Assembly (NCBI RefSeq): GCF_000820765.1
Contig: NZ_CCYH01000025.1
Coordinates: forward strand, 1-64,000
DNA length: 64,000 bases
Reading direction: 5' to 3'
Source of the DNA: Candidatus Soleaferrea massiliensis AP7
GTDB lineage: Bacteria; Bacillota; Clostridia; Oscillospirales; Ruminococcaceae
The notes below the pieces were generated by a model. It made no database searches, was not told the DNA's origin, and saw only the letters and a list, made by a program, of their open reading frames with translations. Both the position numbers and the translations under genes were made by a program. Below, in pieces: positions 40,920 through 51,290 of this stretch (its first letter is position 1; each line of letters begins with the position of its first letter).

Positions 40920-42053
40920 TTAATTGCCGCCAAAACCGCCGGGAAAACCGTTTCCTCCATTGGGCGGCATATTGTTGGGATCAAAATTTTCAAAATCAAA
41001 ATCACCGAATTCCATTCCATCGCCTCCCGGGAATCCGCCCATACCGCCGAAACCGCCTTGGTTTTCGGTGTCCGAACCGGTTTGTGTAGAAGTAATCTTT
41101 GTAATTACAATCAAATCACCATCGGCAAGCTCGTCGCTTTCAATCAGGATATAACTGCCGTCACTCATTCCGGTTTCAACCGTGACCTTTGTGAGATCGG
41201 AAATATCCAGTTCATTCTCGGCATATTCTGTTCCCTTTGCAGTGCCGCTTGGCGCGAGATAAACATAATTATCATCACCGGATGTGCGAACAGCGTCAAC
41301 GGGAACCAGTAAGCCTTCGCCGCTGGACTCAATGACAATTTCAGCCGAAGCACTCATACCGGGATATACACCCTCCACATAGTCCACAGTCGCTGTGATC
41401 TGATAAGCTGTTGTGCCGCCGCTGGAACTTCCGTTGTAGGAAACAGCGGTAACCTTTCCGATACAATCGCCGTCAACGGCATCGACCGTAAAGTCCACCT
41501 CTTGTCCTACTTTAACAGTGGAAATATCGAGCTCGTCCACGGCAATCCCCATGGTAAAACCGTCAATGCCCATGATCATTGCAATTTGACTGTTTGCTGT
41601 CAATTCATCCCCGTTAGCGATAGGCAGCTCAATCAAAACGCAGTCATATGGAGCCGTGATATTGGTTTTATTGCCATTTTCGTCTTCTGTAGTTGCAATA
41701 ACCGCGTCTTTATCCACTTTGTCGCCCACCTCATAATTTACAGCGGTAACCGTAACGGCTTTTGCTGTAACAAGCGTTTCCTGAGAAATTGGCGTTAGTG
41801 TTCCACTTCCACTGATCGTAGTGTCTACATTACCGGTAGTGATCGCTTCAACATGATATGTAGTAACGCTAGGGGTTTGTGCTGCCTTGCTGTCAAGAAG
41901 TTTCGGAATAAAAATCACACCAAGAATGACCACAGCAAGAACAACTGCTGAAATTACGATGATTTTTATTTTTTTGTGCTGTTTTTTTGTTATATTTTTG
42001 TGATTCTTCTGGGGCACAGCTTTCGCCCTGCTGCTGTTTGTTTTTGTTGCCAT
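40920..42053 (-). CDS. Periplasmic-adaptor-like efflux subunit (MacA/HlyD family)
   Basis: A 377-residue membrane-fusion-type adaptor: basic N-terminus, one membrane helix (IIVISAVVLAVVILGVIFI, about 30-48), a lipoyl/barrel-sandwich region (ISGSGTLTPISQETLVTAKAV; PYDCVLIELPIANGDELTAN), and beta-barrel domains (VTVETGMSDGSYILIESDEL). The C-terminus is an unusual Gly/Pro/Asp-rich tail (GGFGGMGGFPGG, PNNMPPNGGNGFPGGFGGN), as seen in several Firmicute homologues. In Gram-positive cells it would work without an outer-membrane channel. First gene of the efflux operon. Confidence 0.92.
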   Translation of the reverse strand: MATKTNSSRAKAVPQKNHKNITKKQHKKIKIIVISAVVLAVVILGVIFIPKLLDSKAAQTPSVTTYHVEAITTGNVDTTISGSGTLTPISQETLVTAKAVTVTAVNYEVGDKVDKDAVIATTEDENGNKTNITAPYDCVLIELPIANGDELTANSQIAMIMGIDGFTMGIAVDELDISTVKVGQEVDFTVDAVDGDCIGKVTAVSYNGSSSGGTTAYQITATVDYVEGVYPGMSASAEIVIESSGEGLLVPVDAVRTSGDDNYVYLAPSGTAKGTEYAENELDISDLTKVTVETGMSDGSYILIESDELADGDLIVITKITSTQTGSDTENQGGFGGMGGFPGGDGMEFGDFDFENFDPNNMPPNGGNGFPGGFGGN

Positions 42054-42095
42054 AGTGTATCGTTCCTTTCTAGCCTGATTGACAGGTTTTTGAAA

Positions 42096-42652
42096 TCAAT
42101 GATTTGCCTCGTGAACAAGGGATGTGTTGAGATAGGCCGAAATGACGCTATCTTCCAATCCACTGTCGGTTGAATTTCTGAATTCTGCGGAAAGCGAAAT
42201 CCTTGCTGCACGCTTATCTCGGCGCAAAGCACTGCTTTTCTGTATAATATTTTCCATAGCCTGTTCGATTGATTTTGATACTGATTCGACCGGCGTTCCA
42301 AGAATTTGTGTAAGAAGATTTGTGCTGAGGTTTCCATAGACGTTCATTAAATAGAACGGCTTCAAATCGTCTGATAACGATTCGATTTCTTTGACAAACG
42401 GCTGATACTTTTTGCTGCCTTTGGAATAGGCACGGATTCAAAATCAGGATTTTCTTCCGCGCCGATTACGTGCAGCTTCAGGAGATTGCTATGAAGAATT
42501 TCTCTGAAATCTTCTTTTGGCGCAGTGTGCGCGTTCGACATTTGCTCTATGGAGGTTTTCCATGCTTTCATTAGAAATGGCGCACCTCTGCAGACATTTT
42601 TCATTAGCTGGAAGCCCATAGCCCCAAACTTTTTTAAGTGTGTATTGACCAT
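42096..42652 (-). pseudogene. Frameshifted sigma-factor-like gene
   Basis: The first frame (MVNTHLKKFGAMGFQLMKNV to SVPIPKAAKS) stops at 42362; in the next frame the sense resumes as KYQPFVKEIESLSDDLKPFY and LMNVYGNLSTNLLTQILGTP, EQAMENIIQKSSALRRDKRA, and runs to 42096. The LxxxYGNLSxxxxxxILGTPxxSVxxxIxxAxExI pattern recalls sigma region 4 helix-turn-helix proteins, by inference. It lies upstream of the efflux operon, so it may be a broken regulator of it. Confidence 0.5.
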
Positions 42653-42949
42653 GTTTTCAAACGTTTTTGCATTTCCATTTTTATTTTTATGTGTGTTTCA
42701 TAATCCACGTATTCGCCCCCATTGATTTGAATTGTAGCTCTGTATATCAAAAAGGCCACTTGAAAAAAAATTTTTGCTTCCTGTCGTTCTATGCGACAAA
42801 TAAGCATTTGACCTGCTGACTTAAAGAATGGCAGCAGGCAGCGGCTATGCGGTTGCCATTTGAATGATAGCTGTCCGCACTAAATATGCCCTAAAGAAGC
42901 TATGAATTCCAGGTGAACTTTGTAAAGATGTCCCTTCTCGGCTGAGGAA

Positions 42950-42978
42950 TCGTCAAAATTACAAAAGAGTGCTATAAT
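42950..42978 (+). promoter_or_regulatory. Likely promoter of the two-component system
   Basis: Perfect TATAAT (42973-42978) with a weak TCGTCA (42950-42955) 17 bases upstream. It is about 93 bases before the response regulator. Confidence 0.55.
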
Positions 42979-43070
42979 AAAAAAGCGAAGAAAACAAAAT
43001 GCTGTCTTTAGCCCATGTTAAGGCAGTGTTGATAAAATAAAAACCACTTTATGCAAGGAGATTACATATT

Positions 43071-43745
43071 ATGCGTTTACTGATTGCAGAGGATGATACA
43101 CGATTATTAAAATCTTTAAAACACATTTTTGAATCGAATCAATATATGGTAGATGCCGTTTCCAACGGTATAGATGCGCTCACCTATGCGGAAAGCGAAG
43201 AATATGACGGATTGATTTTTGATATTATGATGCCTGGACTGGACGGAATAGACGTATTAAAACGTCTGCGAGAGAACGGAGTTTCTACCCCCGCTTTGTT
43301 TTTAACAGCTAAAACAGAAATTTATCAGCGAGTAGAGGGCCTTGACGCCGGAGCGGATGACTATCTGCCAAAACCGTTTTCTACACCGGAACTGCTTGCG
43401 CGTGTCAGAGCAATGCTGCGAAGACGTGACAATTATGCACCGGACCTATGCAAATTCAGAGGACTCACTCTAAACCGTTCTACCTATGAGCTCCAATTTG
43501 AAAACGAGAAAATAGCTTTGAGCGGTCGGGAGTATCAAATTATGGAAATGCTTATGGAACGCCCGAATTTCGTTATTCCGATTGATGATTTTATATCCCA
43601 TGTTTGGGGATGGGAGAGCGATGTGGATGTCAGTGTGATTTGGGTACATATTTCCAATATCCGAAAAAAGCTTGTGTCCATAAAAGCAAAAGTCGAAATT
43701 CGATTTATTCGGGGAGCAGGATATAAGTTGGAGGAAATACAATGA
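43071..43745 (+). CDS. OmpR-family response regulator
   Basis: A 224-residue regulator. The receiver domain has acidic pair EDD (residues 7-9), phosphorylation site Asp in GLIFDIMMPGLDGIDVL, Thr in LFLTAKTE and Lys in YLPKPFS. The winged-helix DNA-binding domain (about 125-224) ends IWVHISNIRKKLVSIKAKVE and FIRGAGYKLEEIQ. The start follows AAGGAGA. It overlaps the kinase gene by 4 bases. It is divergent from the efflux operon and probably regulates it. Confidence 0.95.
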   Translation: MRLLIAEDDTRLLKSLKHIFESNQYMVDAVSNGIDALTYAESEEYDGLIFDIMMPGLDGIDVLKRLRENGVSTPALFLTAKTEIYQRVEGLDAGADDYLPKPFSTPELLARVRAMLRRRDNYAPDLCKFRGLTLNRSTYELQFENEKIALSGREYQIMEMLMERPNFVIPIDDFISHVWGWESDVDVSVIWVHISNIRKKLVSIKAKVEIRFIRGAGYKLEEIQ

Positions 43746-44968
43746 TCTATAAGCTGCGGAAAAAATTTATAAGAATCTGTATTCTTTCATTTATAGCGGT
43801 TTTTGTTGTGTTGTTTATATCCATCTTTTTAGTCACAACTGTGCAAACTAACCAGTCTCTTGATATGCTTGCCGATATTGTATCCTCCAATGATGGTACT
43901 TTTCCTGAGTGGAATGAATTCAGCAATGCCCCCAACCCTCCGCCCATACCTAATGGATTAAATATAGAATCCCCTTTTACGACTCGTTTTTTCACCGTGC
44001 GTTTTGATCGCAACGGAAACGTTTTATCTGTGGATGTTCAAGCGATTGCCAGCGTGTCACAGGACGAGGCAATTGTCTATGCTGAAAAGGCGTTGGAGCA
44101 TCCAAAAGAGCGCGGCTGGGTGGGTGATTTCCGCTATAAGCGATATGATACAGCGGCAGGACAGGCTGTCGTGTTTATAAACGGGTTGAACACCAAACAA
44201 AGTAACCAACAGTTTATGCTTGCCGCCTCATTGGTTTTCGCCGCAAGCAGCATTGTGATTATTATTTTGGTTATTCTCATTTCCCGAAAGGCCGTTAAGC
44301 CTGTGGCTGAGAGCTATGAAAAACAAAAACAATTTATCACCGACGCAAATCATGAGCTTAAAACACCTCTGACGTTGATTCGTACCAATCTTGACATTAT
44401 GGAAGCGGAAATCGGGGCAAATGAATGGCTTACCGATATTCGGGAAGAGGCTAAAATAATGACAGGATTAGTGAATCGTCTTGTGTCTCTCGCTCGAATG
44501 GATGAAGATAATACGAAACTCTCCAAAGAACCTTTTTCACTCAGCGAAGCTGTGTTGGATACCGTATCTGCATTTACACAACATATAAATACTCAGCACA
44601 AAGAGCTTCTGACAGATATTCCTGACGATATTAACTATCATGGAAATGAAGCGGCCATACGCCAGCTTATTTCTATCCTGATGGATAATGCCGTAAAGTA
44701 CTGTGACCCAGGCGGCGTAATAAGAGTAACTCTTCGTGGGGGGAAATATCCGACCATCTTGGTCGATAATTCTTACACAGTCGCAGGCAGCATGGAACTT
44801 GATCGGCTGTTCGACCGATTTTATCGTGCGGATAAAGCCAGAACGTACGGCGGTGGTTTCGGCATAGGCCTTTCTATCGCCAAAGCCATAGCAGAAAAAC
44901 ATCACGGTGGTGAAATCCGGGCGTTTTCTCTAGGCGACGATATGATTCGATTCCAGGTGAGTTTGTAA
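43742..44968 (+). CDS. Sensor histidine kinase
   Basis: A 408-residue membrane kinase. There are two helices (about 12-35 and 158-182) flanking an extracellular sensor of about 120 residues. Phospho-acceptor His lies in ITDANHELKTPLTLIRTN. The ATPase domain has N-box LMDNAVKYCDPGG, F/G boxes DRFYRADKARTYGGGFGIGLSIAKAIAEKHHGG. It has no HAMP-length linker obvious. Coupled to the response regulator (ATGA overlap). The signal is unknown. Confidence 0.94.
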   Translation: MIYKLRKKFIRICILSFIAVFVVLFISIFLVTTVQTNQSLDMLADIVSSNDGTFPEWNEFSNAPNPPPIPNGLNIESPFTTRFFTVRFDRNGNVLSVDVQAIASVSQDEAIVYAEKALEHPKERGWVGDFRYKRYDTAAGQAVVFINGLNTKQSNQQFMLAASLVFAASSIVIIILVILISRKAVKPVAESYEKQKQFITDANHELKTPLTLIRTNLDIMEAEIGANEWLTDIREEAKIMTGLVNRLVSLARMDEDNTKLSKEPFSLSEAVLDTVSAFTQHINTQHKELLTDIPDDINYHGNEAAIRQLISILMDNAVKYCDPGGVIRVTLRGGKYPTILVDNSYTVAGSMELDRLFDRFYRADKARTYGGGFGIGLSIAKAIAEKHHGGEIRAFSLGDDMIRFQVSL

Positions 44969-45099
44969 ACAGCGTAAGTATCGTTTACCCCTTTACCAGA
45001 TTTCAGTAGAAGACATTTGTGCATTCTGCGATACAATTCCACTTGTATACGCTATACGATTGGAATGATTTTGCATGAAGTATGCTATAAGGTGAAAGA

Positions 45100-45582
45100 A
45101 TGAGTAAAATCATCATTTTAAAGCTAGATGATCCAGATGGTTTTTTATACAACTACATTCTTTCCTTACTGTTGTCACGGGATGCCACTATTGAAACTGT
45201 AACAGCAGAAGGCGCTAAAATTTCTGTTGCTCCCGGCTTGACTGTTTATCCGGCTCAACGTCGCGTGTATTCTAAAGTCTCAGAAATTATCCTCACCCGC
45301 AAAGAGTATGACATGTTGCTGTATCTTTTACAAAATGCGAATCAGGTCTTCAGTTTTACACAAATCTATAAATGCATCTGGAAAGAATCAAACTATGCTA
45401 CAGGATAGGGAGTTGTCGGCCATCATTTGCAAAGCCTGCGGAGAAAACTGAATTTTGAAAAAATGCGAAATGCAATAGACGCAGTGTTCGTAAAATCGGA
45501 TATTGTTTGGAAGTATGGAAACAACCATAAAGCTTGCTGGCGATCCATCTGGCTATCCAAGCAATTCAAATTTAATATTTAG
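45100..45582 (+). pseudogene. Winged-helix regulator with an in-frame stop
   Basis: ATG 45100 starts MSKIIILKLDDPDGFLYNYI; the later part is the winged-helix output domain of an OmpR-type regulator (ILTRKEYDMLLYLLQNANQV, FSFTQIYKCIWKESNYATG). A TAG at 45406-45408 interrupts it; the same frame continues HHLQSLRRKLNFEKMRNAID and FVKSDIVWKYGNN to 45582. There is no receiver domain. Such stand-alone wings are common cargo of Clostridial mobile elements. Confidence 0.65.
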
Positions 45583-45619
45583 AGGGAGCAGGCTATCCAC
45601 GTGATAGCCTGCTCCCTCT
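45581..45619. terminator. Perfect 16-bp hairpin
   Basis: AGAGGGAGCAGGCTAT (45581-45596) pairs with 45604-45619 around a 7-base loop. It lies between the decayed regulator and the decayed recombinase. It could terminate in either direction. Confidence 0.55.
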
Positions 45620-45645
45620 ACTCCCGCAAATTTTCAGAATGGCGG

Positions 45646-46277
45646 ATGATGATCGGCAAAAGTGGTAAATCCCACACAGGAATTATCCACCGCTGCTATA
45701 AATGCAGCGGAGCCAAAAGAAGATTGAACTGCCACAAAAGGCGGTAAAGAAAGACTGGATGGAACGCATTGCTGTACGATACACCCTGTGGCGGGTCTTT
45801 CAGGATGAACTGATTGCCCAAATTACGGACAAGTTGGTGAAACTGCAGAATACAGAGGATAACACTCTCCCGCCGCTGCGCAAGCAGCTTGCAGATACGA
45901 ACCGGGGGATTGAAAGTATGCTCAATGCCATTCAGCAAGGAATTCTCACCAGCAGTACAAAAGAGAAGCTGGAAGAACTGGAAAAACTGCGGGAGGAATT
46001 AAAGACCAGCATTTTGCAGGCGGAGCTGGAACGTCCAGAATATAACCGAGAGGACGTTATCGAATGGATCGGCAGATCTAAATATGGGGATCCGGACAAC
46101 AAGAATACCAGCGGTAGATTACTGATATCTTTCTCAACAGGCATCTATGTATTTGACGACCGACTGGTTTTCATCTATCATTACAAAAACGGAACGCGGA
46201 CGGTGAAACTGGCGGATGTCTCTGCTGCTTTTGGTTCGGATTTGAAGTCCTGCCCTCCACCAAAAGAAAGTCAGTAA
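45646..46277 (+). pseudogene. C-terminal remnant of a large serine recombinase
   Basis: The piece starts inside the zinc ribbon (MIGKSGKSHTGIIHRCYKCS), changes frame near 45710, and then runs as KKAVKKDWMERIAVRYTLWR through a coiled coil (KEKLEELEKLREELKTSILQ) to the recombinase-typical end ADVSAAFGSDLKSCPPPKES. The catalytic resolvase domain is missing. The end of the frame overlaps CTCCACCAAAAG, which matches the sequence at the left attachment site of the neighbouring element, and is followed by the same kind of terminator. Marks the right edge of a second, dead island. Confidence 0.82.
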
Positions 46278-46301
46278 CCAATCAGGTTGCTGACTTTTTT
46301 G
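46269..46301 (+). terminator. Terminator at the right edge of the second island
   Basis: AGTCAGTAACC pairs with GGTTGCTGACT, followed by a T-run. It is nearly identical to 27096-27127. No gene was recognised in 46302-46603. Confidence 0.9.
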
Positions 46302-46603
46302 TTTTATAGCTTTAGCGAAAAAACCACCGGCTCTGCGGAGAGAATAAAAAGCTTTAGCTATCAGGATAGATGACAACGATCATTTTGCTCAAGTGAGAAG
46401 CTATAGAGATATAACTGCTTTAGCAGTTGCAGTGCGAGTGATGTAAATGACGGTTATCCAGTACCTTTTAAGAGACCGGTATGATGCCTCTCCAGGGCTG
46501 GTGCATACCACCAGTCCAACTAGTGGTATTGACTGTATCCAATGATAGCCTTGTTCTGCGAGCAGCACGCAGCCCTCATTGAAACGCGTGCTCCGAAATG
46601 AGC

Positions 46604-48470
46604 TCACTCCTCCTGACCAAAAATCACTGCGAGCTTGAGCTGCTTCTCCGCAGCATCCAGATCGAAGCTGGATTGATCGGTCACTTGAATGCGGATTTCG
46701 TAAAGGTTCTGTTCGGACAGCTTCCCGTTTGCGGCAAGCGTTGCCCCATCAGAGCCGGTCAGCGCCCAAAGCGCGGAGTCCACCTTCGTCAGTTTGCCGT
46801 CCGTAGACTCTGCAAAAAGTGTCAGCTTTTCCGGGCTGCCGCTCAGGCCGTTCATTCGGAATGCCACTGTCGTCTCCTTTGTCTCCTTGGATGACAGATA
46901 GCCGACAGGGGACAGCTGCGTCCCAGTACGTTCACGGAATTCATCCGTTTGCAGGAGTTCCCGTCCGGTTCGGTCGAGGTCGACCTTGGCATAAGGGGAG
47001 TCCGGCAGATAGACGAACCGGTCCTGCAGCCGCCGCAGCTCCAAATGATTCGTCGGGCAATAAAGGGAATTGCCCCTGGCGTCAATGACCATACCGACCG
47101 CCATGTTGTTGTAAGCGGGAAGGGTGGATACCGGAACCTCCAGCACCGTTTCGCCGGTATCGAAGTCAAACATCTGGTAACACCACATTCCCGTGTCCAG
47201 ATTCTACACATAGCCGTACAGATATCCGGTGGGGGTGGGCAGCTTGATCATCGAGGTGTCCCGCAGGTCCTTGCACTCCCACACGGTCTGCGCTATGTAT
47301 CCGTCCTCGGTTTTGACAATGTCCACCCGCTCCGCGCCAGGCATCAGCATCCTGTTCCCCAGGTTGATCCAGTCCTCGCTGTAGATGTTGAAAAACTTCT
47401 GAATGCTCGAATCCGCCCCGGGTTTCGAGAGCTCAGGGCTTCCCGCGCCGAACCAGTTGCAGATGAGGATGGATGTTCGTTGGGCATCTCCGGAATAGAC
47501 GAGGATGGAGTTTTCCACCGCAACCTGCGTCCCTTCGGGCAGGTCGTCGAGAACCGGGATTTGCGCAACGATTTCGCCTGTTTGAGATGACAGGGCGCGA
47601 TCAGATTGACCGGATCGAGATTGTCAGTGAAACAGACCAGATCGTTTGTCAGGGTCGGCGTGGTTCCGCTGCCCCCATGCAAGACCGCCGCCGGTAATCT
47701 CCATGCCCTCCTGCGCGTCGTTCGCCCCGTTGCTTGGATAGGGGGCCACAGCGTTTCCACATCGTCGTCTGAAACGCGAAGCATGTAGCAGGCCTGATTG
47801 GTCAGCACCGCTGTTCCAGTCGGATTCGAGGAGATTCCGTTTTCCGCGCCCTCTCCCTTCTCCAGCTTGAGATAGTGGAGTTCCTGCGAGACGTCCGGGT
47901 TTTCCCCATTCAAAACCGCGTCGATATAGGAGCGGGAAAGGTAGCCCAAAAATCCGGAACCGCTGCGATCCGGATAAATCCGAAAACCGCAGGCGACAAC
48001 CACAGATTCCCCCGATAGTCGAACACGATGCTCAGCAGATTGCGGTCGATGTCCTCGCCGAGCCGCTCGAGCGCAGGCGACAGCACATCCACATCCAGCA
48101 CCTTTTCAAAGCGTGGCAGGAGCTGGCCGTTTTGATCCTTGGTTTTGAGCATCATCACATGGCCGTGGTGGTCGGCACGACGATGTTGCCGAGCTGGTCC
48201 ACAAAGGAATAGGAGATCTGAATGGAGTACGGCTGGGTGTCGTCTTGGCTGGGAACGAAGCAGCCCAGCGGGACAACGCCGCCGCTCACATCCGAGCTGT
48301 AGGCGTCGTTGTGGACAATCGATTCATTGGCCGCCATGTAGGGGTTCGGGACGACGTTGTTTTGTGCGATTGGTTTAGGAACCAGCGCTTTGTACCTGGT
48401 CTGTGCACCCGACAAGGGTTGCCGCAACCAGCAGCAGGAAGAGCGCACAGAAAACTATTCTTTTGATCAT
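46604..48470 (-). pseudogene. Multiply frameshifted lipoprotein gene
   Basis: ATG 48470 (after GGAGGAATCTT) begins a signal peptide with lipobox TLVGC. The sense then moves through at least four frame changes: ANESIVHNDAYSSDVSGGVV, RFEKVLDVDVLSPALERLGE, YIDAVLNGENPDVSQELHYL, VENSILVYSGDAQRTSILIC. It passes a TAG near 47205 (after TPTGYLYGYV) and ends with FFGQEE-like residues at 46604. The reconstructed protein is about 620 residues with repeated beta-strands (FDYRGNLWLSP, VIDARGNSLYCP), suggesting a beta-propeller. The family was not recognised. So many breaks mean it is long dead, or the assembly here is poor. Confidence 0.7.
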
Positions 48471-48528
48471 AAGATTCCTCCGTTCTCATATCATTTTTGA
48501 AGAGCCAGGCGAAATCACTTGCAGTTTT

Positions 48529-50322
48529 TTATTGAGAACCCTTTCTGCAGCAGATAGCGAGTACGGCGGATCCCAGCAGGATCAGGCAGGCACTTGCGGA
48601 ATCGAAAGGATCGCCGGTCTGCGGGGAGGGCTTCCTGTTGCTGCCGGGAGCTCCTGCCGAAGCATCGGGTTTTCTCTGCTCGTTCGGCTTTTCCTGATTG
48701 CCTGGGTTTTCCTCAGACTCGTCGGCAACCTGCATTTTCTCGCTTAAATTGGCCTTTTTGGCGGCGCTGTCCACCGCCTGTTGTCCGCGCTGGATGAACC
48801 GGGTCAGCACTTCGTCGCAGGCCGCATACTGGTTGCGCTCCGGCGTTTTGGCAAGTGCGGAATAGTCCCCGCCGAGCGCGACAAAATTGTTCGTCGCAAT
48901 GGTATAAAGCCTGTCCGGATCGAGCGCTTCGGAACCGACCTGTACGCTCTGCACCCGTTGCCCCTGCGGTTTATCGGGATCATACACCGCCGTGATGCCG
49001 CCAAACTGGAGATAGCTTCCGCTGTTGTCCGGCCAGCGCACCTGGTCGGAACCGGTGCGCACCCACTCGTCGTAGGAACGCTTGTTCTGCAGTCCGACTT
49101 CAATGGATTGTTCCAGGATGGACAGAACCGCTTCTCCAGTGATCTGCTTGGTGACAATGTAGTTGCCGAACGGGGCGATGTCGAGTACGTCCTGATAGGT
49201 GATGCTGCCCGCTGGAAGCACCCGTCCGAGCCGGATGCCGCCCGCGTTTTCAAACGCGATGTCCGCGCCCGTCTCGTCGAGATACGCCTGGGTAACCACC
49301 CGGCCGAGATTGGTTTCCCCAATGCGCAGGTTCTCCCATCTGCCCTCCAAATCCTGGCCGGTCGGCCCGACGGCCTGGGTGAGCCGCTCACTCTGCCGCT
49401 CGCCGATTGTCTGCAGCAGGCCGGCGACAGCGGGATCCGATTCCAGCGCTTTGGCGTCCCCGGCGGTGAGCAGCGTCTCCCAGACAGCGGCGACGCTGTT
49501 CTGTTCGGTGTCGTAGGTGATCGAAAGATTCCCCGCGTTTTCAAAGTATTTTCCGGTCTCCACCACGGTTACCTGCCGTCCGTCGGCGTCTGGATAGAGC
49601 GTGTCCACCGTGGCGTGTTCATGCCCGGCAATCAGCACATCGATGCCTGTAGTCTGCGCGATGAATTCGTCGCAGTAGAGTTGATGGGACAGGGCAATCA
49701 CGACTTCACAGCCCTGCTCCCGCAGCGCGGCGGCCGTTTGGGCGGCATAGGCCGCGTCGTCGAGAAAGGTAAGGTCCTGGATATTGCCGGGCGCGGTATC
49801 GTTTTGAATCTGAGGGTCGAACACACCGAACACGCCAACCCGGACACCGTCCACCTCCTTGATCAGGCTGCCGTCCCCATCAAAAAAGGGCTTTCCGCCG
49901 CTTGTCACATTTCCCGCTAAAATCGAAAGGTTTGCAAGGCTTCCCAGCTCTTTGAGCCGTTCTTTTCCGTAGTTCCAGTCGTGGTTTCCCGGCGTCATCG
50001 CGTCATATCCCACCGCCGCGACCAGCTCGGCGATGCTCTGCCCCCGCTCGAGCGTCGCGAACGCCTGGCCGTGAAACAGATCGCCTGCGTCGAGCACAAA
50101 ATCGGGCGCCTGCTGGTCGATGTAGGTTTTAAGCTTGTCAAATCCCACCACAGCGTCCTGCTGATAGGCGGAGCGCCCGTGAATGTCGTTGGTGTGGACA
50201 ATGTCGATTGTCACGATGTTTTCCGGCTCTCCGACTCCCTGCGCCAAGGCGGGTTGCCCGGCCAGCAGCGCAGTACAGGCTACACAGCAGCTTAAAACCA
50301 TTGCGCATGTTTTATTAAACAT
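48529..50322 (-). CDS. Surface 5'-nucleotidase/metallophosphatase (UshA-like)
   Basis: A 597-residue exported enzyme hydrolysing nucleotides or related phosphate esters. Signal peptide about 1-30 (ending PALAQG). The metallophosphatase domain has VHTNDIHGR, LDAGDLFHGQ, TPGNHDWNYG and LIAGHEHATVDT, all metal ligands present. The 5'-nucleotidase C-terminal domain follows (GRVVTQAYLDETGADIAFEN AGG-type segment). A Glu/Asn/Pro-rich linker ends in SPQTGD, a hydrophobic helix and basic CRKGSQ, a sorting-like signal that lacks the usual L of LPXTG. ATG 50322 is preferred to the longer frame. It is the only intact gene in 46.3-53.8 kb. Confidence 0.9.
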   Translation of the reverse strand: MFNKTCAMVLSCCVACTALLAGQPALAQGVGEPENIVTIDIVHTNDIHGRSAYQQDAVVGFDKLKTYIDQQAPDFVLDAGDLFHGQAFATLERGQSIAELVAAVGYDAMTPGNHDWNYGKERLKELGSLANLSILAGNVTSGGKPFFDGDGSLIKEVDGVRVGVFGVFDPQIQNDTAPGNIQDLTFLDDAAYAAQTAAALREQGCEVVIALSHQLYCDEFIAQTTGIDVLIAGHEHATVDTLYPDADGRQVTVVETGKYFENAGNLSITYDTEQNSVAAVWETLLTAGDAKALESDPAVAGLLQTIGERQSERLTQAVGPTGQDLEGRWENLRIGETNLGRVVTQAYLDETGADIAFENAGGIRLGRVLPAGSITYQDVLDIAPFGNYIVTKQITGEAVLSILEQSIEVGLQNKRSYDEWVRTGSDQVRWPDNSGSYLQFGGITAVYDPDKPQGQRVQSVQVGSEALDPDRLYTIATNNFVALGGDYSALAKTPERNQYAACDEVLTRFIQRGQQAVDSAAKKANLSEKMQVADESEENPGNQEKPNEQRKPDASAGAPGSNRKPSPQTGDPFDSASACLILLGSAVLAICCRKGSQ

Positions 50323-50396
50323 AGTTTTAGCCTTCTTTCTTTTTATTTTTTCTAAAATCCCTCTTTCGGGGAGTGACCGCGTCATCCATTTCCCTG

Positions 50397-50829
50397 TCAT
50401 TTCTTCTGGTTCAAATGGGATTCCTCTTTGCAGCGGAACCGCTTAATTTTGCGGGAAAGCGCTTTAGACTCCTTTCCGGAAAACTTGTCGAGGTATTCAA
50501 GCTGATCCAGAAAAGCGGCGACGCTCTCCTGAGACCGCAGCTTGGTAACTGACCAGACCCCCTGGAATGAGCGCAATGATGAAGATTGCGTACACACTCA
50601 GTAAAATGGTGAGAATCCGTCCCAGCGTGGTGACGGTGGTATAATCTCCAAAACCGATTGTGGCGCAGGACACATAACAGTACCAGATTCTATCGCCGAT
50701 TGTGCGGATATGCGGTTCGACAACCCGCATCAGAACCACCGTGACGCCGAAATAGGCAAAAAATCCATACAAAAAGGCGTCCGCATGGGTCGTCCTTAAA
50801 ATTTTCCAAAACAGTCGTATCCGTTTCAT
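50397..50829 (-). pseudogene. Frameshifted two-helix potassium channel
   Basis: ATG 50829 starts MKRIRLFWKILRTTHADAFL. There are one helix (FLYGFFAYFGVTVVLMRVV), the selectivity filter CATIGFGDYTTVT and a second helix (ILTILLSVYAIFIIALIPG). After it the frame shifts near 50545: the original frame ends SYQAAVSGERRRF, while the other frame gives VTKLRSQESVAAFLDQLEYL and KESKALSRKIKRFRCKEE, the expected cytoplasmic tail, to 50397. The channel core is intact, so a shortened protein might still form. Confidence 0.75.
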
Positions 50830-50854
50830 TCCATTCTCTGCTTCCTTTTCTTCT

Positions 50855-51290
50855 TTATCCTGGGAGAAAAGTATGTTTGACACACCACACCGGTGGCTGA
50901 GACGTTTTGGGTGCAAGCGGGCTGCTGACAGTGTCGGAGAAGAAACAGCGTGATAGAGCGTCGCAGAGCTGCGAGGTGGAAACGGGCCGCAGCAAAAAGC
51001 TGCAAACCTGTATGCGATATGCTGCGACTGCGAAATTGGGATCATCGCTCACTCAAACGATTTTCCCGTCAGGCCGGATTTTTTTCGCCTGGATGCAGAG
51101 CTCCTGTCCAATCACCCCGTTCAGGCAGACAAACAGGATATCAAACTGTATTTCCGTCTGCAGCGGTAAAAGTCATCCCGGTTTGAGCAGCGGGTCAGTC
51201 TCAGGCGGAGTGCTGCCGTTCGAACTGCTCCGTCGCCAGCTTCATCAATTGATATTCCTGTGGCAGCGTTGTGCAAACCAAAATTCTCAA
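50855..51290 (-). pseudogene. Decayed response-regulator receiver domain
   Basis: From TTG 51290 (after GGGAGG) the sense reads RILVCTTLPQEYQLMKLATE, then after a shift TEIQFDILFVCLNGVIGQEL, then VSDDPNFAVAAYRIQVCSFL and LRPVSTSQLCDALSRCFFSD. This is a receiver-domain pattern of LytTR-type regulators, with the normal Asp site degenerate (VCLNG). The DNA-binding domain is gone. It is head-to-head with a second decayed LytTR regulator at 51463. Confidence 0.5.
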
